Position numbers and translations under genes: made by a program. This document shows positions 60,882-64,000 of a stretch of DNA of 64,000 bases, piece after piece. Below the pieces are notes generated by a model. It searched no databases. It saw nothing but the letters and a program-made list of their open reading frames with translations, and was not told the DNA's origin. The DNA is from Agrocybe praecox. Taxonomy: Eukaryota > Basidiomycota > Agaricomycetes > Agaricales > Agrocybaceae. The stretch is from assembly GCA_964017145.1 (NCBI GenBank), contig OZ024849.1:2790001-2854000 (forward strand). The letters are read 5' to 3'. The stretch's first letter is position 1. Each line of letters begins with the position of its first letter.

Positions 60882-62405
60882 ATGCAGGCTCGGAAGAAGA
60901 AAGAAAGCAACTCACAGGAAGATGAGATATTGGACCCTTCTCGATCAACTAGCATCATACCTTACTCATTCCCCCCGGAAATGCTTGGACTGGTATTCCA
61001 ATGTGCCTGCCATTGCTCCACCAAACACTCTACGGAAATATCTATTTCTCACGTTTGTCGTTTATGGCGTGCAGTGGCTCTCTCTGAGCGTGAACTATGG
61101 GCCACGTTTTTCAGTCGAGGTACCAGTCGTTCGGAGGTAGAACGATTTGCTGAGTACCTCAAGAGGTCTGGCGACCGTTTGCTATGTCTCGAATTCAAAA
61201 GTCGCCCGACGGAATTGCCCATTGTATTACCAAAACTGTTAAAAATGGCCGTCGAGCATTCGGCCCGCTGGCGTGAATTCGCTGTCATGTTGGACGATAA
61301 CACGCGAATGATAGCCCCCAGAATTTATGAATCCCTCGCAGGACTACATACCCCCCGTCTTCAGAGGCTGAAGCTAAGGGTCCCGCAGGGATTATCCTTT
61401 GGCCAGGGACTATCCTTTTTGCAAAATTCCGGCTTTCATTCCTCGGACACCATTACATTTTCCAAGCAAGGGACCCACTCCCCAAATCTCTCTATCCTTA
61501 GCACAGATTTACTATCCTTACTTGTTTGCTTCCCGAGGTCATTGAAACTGGTAACCGTACAGCTTCACGCATCGGAAGGATGGGACTCGGCTTTTGATAG
61601 GGCAGTTTTACTTGAGTAGATGAAATTGCCGACCTTGGAAAATCTTTCAATCGACCAAGGAGTAGGTTTTTGCAATATTCCACTGGGTACATTACCACCC
61701 ACAATTGCGCCGAATCTTAAAAACTTGCGGTGCAACGATACCATGGTACAGATGCACCTATTCGAACAGGTTCGAGCTCCTCAACTGGAACTATTGATTC
61801 TCCAGGGTGCAACGTTTGTATCCCCGGGATGGAAGTTCCCTTCAGAAAACTTCGACCCGGGTGATAATGCAGGACCTACTCTCTATCCATCTTTACGGAC
61901 AGTGGCATTCATAGACTGTCATATAGTCTCATTCCCTACCTTTCAAAAGGTCGCATACGCTACAAAGAATGCAACGCAGGTATACGCGACTAATCGCACC
62001 TCCAGATGCAAAAGTAGCATCATCTATTGCATGGCAAAGAACCCTGCATCGATGCTATGGCCCGAGCTTCAAGCCTTGCATTGCACGACATCTCTCAGTC
62101 GCAAGTCAGAGACAGAAGATTACTCGGATTATCTGAATATTGTCAAGCTGCGGGGAGAGAGGCTCGGTCGGCATTGCAAACTTGTGCTGCCGAAAATCGA
62201 GGCAGAATTTTGGCGCTCGCAAAGCCCTCAAACTTGGAGCAACCTTGAAGCAGAACATCTCTACGAGGAGCTACAGGTAAAGGCAGATAAGTCCCCGATA
62301 CATGGTCTCGACATAATACCTTGGCCACCCCGAGACAGCGATTTCTGCGACGTCAGTGAACTCAGTCCGTTCGAACTCAAGTTTCTTTCATACAACGTCG
62401 CTTGA
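60882..62405 (+). pseudogene. F-box/LRR-type protein gene with one in-frame stop
   Basis: A single frame of 508 codons runs from ATG 60,882 to TGA 62,403, interrupted once by TAG at 61,617-61,619 after ...DRAVLLE and before MKLPTLENLSID. The N-terminal F-box is SFPPEMLGLVFQCACHC through HVCRLWRAVALSERELWATF, as in the large agaricomycete F-box family that feeds targets to SCF ubiquitin ligases. Beyond it are leucine-rich segments, for example TPRLQRLKLRV and PTLENLSI. Sequence on both sides of the stop reads as one protein, and no other lesion is present, so the stop is recent, a polymorphism or a read error. An intron ending at this TAG (donor near 61,553) is possible but would remove natural-looking coding sequence. 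A truncated 245-aa product with the F-box could still be made. Confidence 0.75.
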
Positions 62406-63395
62406 AGGCGTCATGTTTCGATGAACAGCTAATTATGGCAAAAATAGTATACTTCACTTGTCTACTTAGCGTTACACTACGTGCAAAATTCAATTTTTGT
62501 GTCCGAAAAATTGACCGATAATTTACTTCAAAATTCTGATTTTATAACATGGAAAATTTTCGTACGAAAGAGACGAGTAAAGATATAATTGTTGAAGGAC
62601 TTTTTGTATTGCAAAAATTCATTAGCAAAGAATGTCAGAAAGTGTCTATTTTCCAATTCATTTCTCTTCTTCTTTTTGAAACAGAAACAATAAGCCTTCC
62701 TCAACTTCGCAAAGGCTGCCTTTTGATTGCCTTTTGAACAATTAAAAATTGACTTGCCGGAATTCCCTTATGGCGTAACTCCGGTACTCCATATGTTAAC
62801 CTCGGTACTCCATATAGGAATCCGGCCCGACGAATTTTTGACTTCATAAAAGACCTGATGTTTCGAGTGGGAAAATGTTGAATTTTTAGACTCCGGAAAG
62901 ACAATTGAAAATCGTGTATATTTCCTCTACAATTATTTTGACTTTAACAACCACTTCCCAGGTTACAGAAATCCATCGATTTATTCAACCTTTGCAATTC
63001 CATTTTCGAATGAATATGTCAGTTACGAAAAGTTAGCATTTCCAATTTAATTATACATGAATTTCTGAACTACATAAATACATTTCTGCGCCTAGTGTTA
63101 GGTCTTGGACCTGAGGATCACGGCTTTGATATATTCAACTTGTATTCAACTCACGCTCGCGTACTTAATAATAATATAGTTTTTTCCGACGCGTCTGCGT
63201 CATGTGCTTCGCACGTGATCTTTTTATGACAGATGAATTTTCTGGCCGAAGTTCAAACTTCAAACAGGGCCTTCGAGTTACTCAATTGAAGCTCTGAGAA
63301 CAACGAGTGCAAGTTATGTTTGCAAAAGGTATAATACAAAGAATACGAATATAAAAAGACTGGCATGCAGTAAGAAAACAAGAGAAATTTAAAAT
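62406..63395. other. AT-rich intergenic, nothing recognised
   Basis: Lies between the F-box gene and the converging 3' end of the carrier-protein gene. It contains no gene-like frames. Confidence 0.5.
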
Positions 63396-64000
63396 TTACA
63401 TAGCCTGGTAAGTCGCGAGAATGTTGCCAATCATATCGTTGATGGTATATTCTTCCGACAAATATTCTGCCGGAACCTCCACCTTATAGTCCTTGAGAAC
63501 CTGCCCTTTAAACTGAGCAAAGGTAATTGAATCGGCTCCACAAGATGTCAAGGGTTCCGCAAGGTCTATTAGCATAAGATTAGTTATGCAATAGAAGGAA
63601 GTATCTAGAAAACATACCAAGCTTTTCGGTGGCTTGCAATTCCAGGGCAACTCTCAAGACATCCACAAGAATTTTCGTCATCTCATCGACCGAAAGTTTG
63701 CTTGAGGTTGAGTGGACGCTGTCGATGTTCGTCTCTTTCTGCTCTTTGTGTACCACACCACGAGGAACCCACGCAACGAGGTACTTTCTGCAAGAAATGA
63801 GGAGAGCCCCAGACTCAGAAAATACATCAAACGAAGAAGCCAGCGAGCGCCCCCCTCGTCCCACTTCTAAGGGAAGATAATAGCGGCATGTGAAATTGTA
63901 TGGCAGGTCGTCTGTGTGAAGCGTGAAATCTTCCGCAGAGGCTGGAAGGAACGCGCCAGCGCTGTCATCGACTTCAGGAGCAACTCGAGAAGTGATAGGC
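63396..64000 (-). CDS. C-terminal part of an acyl-carrier-domain enzyme (partial)
   Basis: The gene enters from the right edge. The last exons are from beyond 64,000 to 63,618 and 63,565-63,396, joined over a 52-nt intron. The terminal ~75 residues look like an acyl/peptidyl carrier domain: KLSVDEMTKILVDVLRVALE (helix 1), then CGADSITFAQFKGQVLKDYK, where the Ser of G-x-D-S would carry phosphopantetheine, and EYTINDMIGNILATY (last helix). Upstream is a segment with LPLEVGRGG and DVFSESGALLISCRKYLVAW that I cannot assign. Such a terminal carrier domain fits a polyketide synthase, NRPS-like or related multidomain synthase; which one cannot be told from this piece. Confidence 0.6.

Overview
The window looks like a chromosome segment of an agaricomycete (mushroom-forming basidiomycete) fungus. 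Genes are split by many short GT-AG introns (mostly 45-60 nt). Recognisable proteins include a four-repeat Cch1 calcium channel, a phospholipase D with 25 coding exons, a CYP63-like P450, Bud32 and a homeodomain regulator. The only RNA gene seen is a tRNA-Gly(UCC). There are no prokaryotic features.

Two halves differ sharply. Positions 1 to about 31,000 are accessory: decayed genes, duplicated blocks, a minisatellite, a small hAT-like insertion and a dispersed family of four related genes. Positions 31,100 to 62,400 are mostly compact and conserved: a small conserved protein and BUD32 (divergent), CCH1, a Topors-like RING protein, a homeodomain protein, a bromodomain protein, phospholipase D and an F-box gene. 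A silent 4.5-5 kb stretch (47.6-52.5 kb) interrupts this half. The right edge holds the C-terminus of a carrier-protein megasynthase-type enzyme.

The most notable system is the four-gene family at 5.8-6.8, 13.5-14.6, 16.1-17.2 and 17.7-18.7 kb, all on the + strand. Each protein has an N-terminal helical domain whose pattern fits the MLKL/HeLo-type N-terminal domain of necroptosis-like executioners, then a variable disordered Pro/Ser/Thr linker. Three end in a nearly invariant Asn/Ser-rich C-terminal motif with core ISNIGNS. In the two closest motif copies every nucleotide change is synonymous, so the motif is under constraint. The fourth gene still carries the motif DNA but a small deletion puts it out of frame. 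I read the family as a candidate amyloid-templated cell-death executioner cluster with an unfamiliar signalling motif; that function is inference.

Genome remodelling is evident. The segment at 1-1433 is an inverted, partly deleted copy of the 3' end of the Topors-like gene at 43.8-45.4 kb, later hit by a hAT-like element with an 8-bp target duplication. The 5.8-7.3 kb block is a copy of 17.6-21.6 kb with most of the neighbouring membrane-protein gene lost. A UPF3 gene (22.1-23.9 kb), an ankyrin gene (9.8-11.0 kb), a Ser-rich gene (3.6-5.0 kb) and a single-pass membrane-protein gene (about 8.5-9.3 kb) are in decay. The F-box gene at 60.9 kb carries one in-frame stop.
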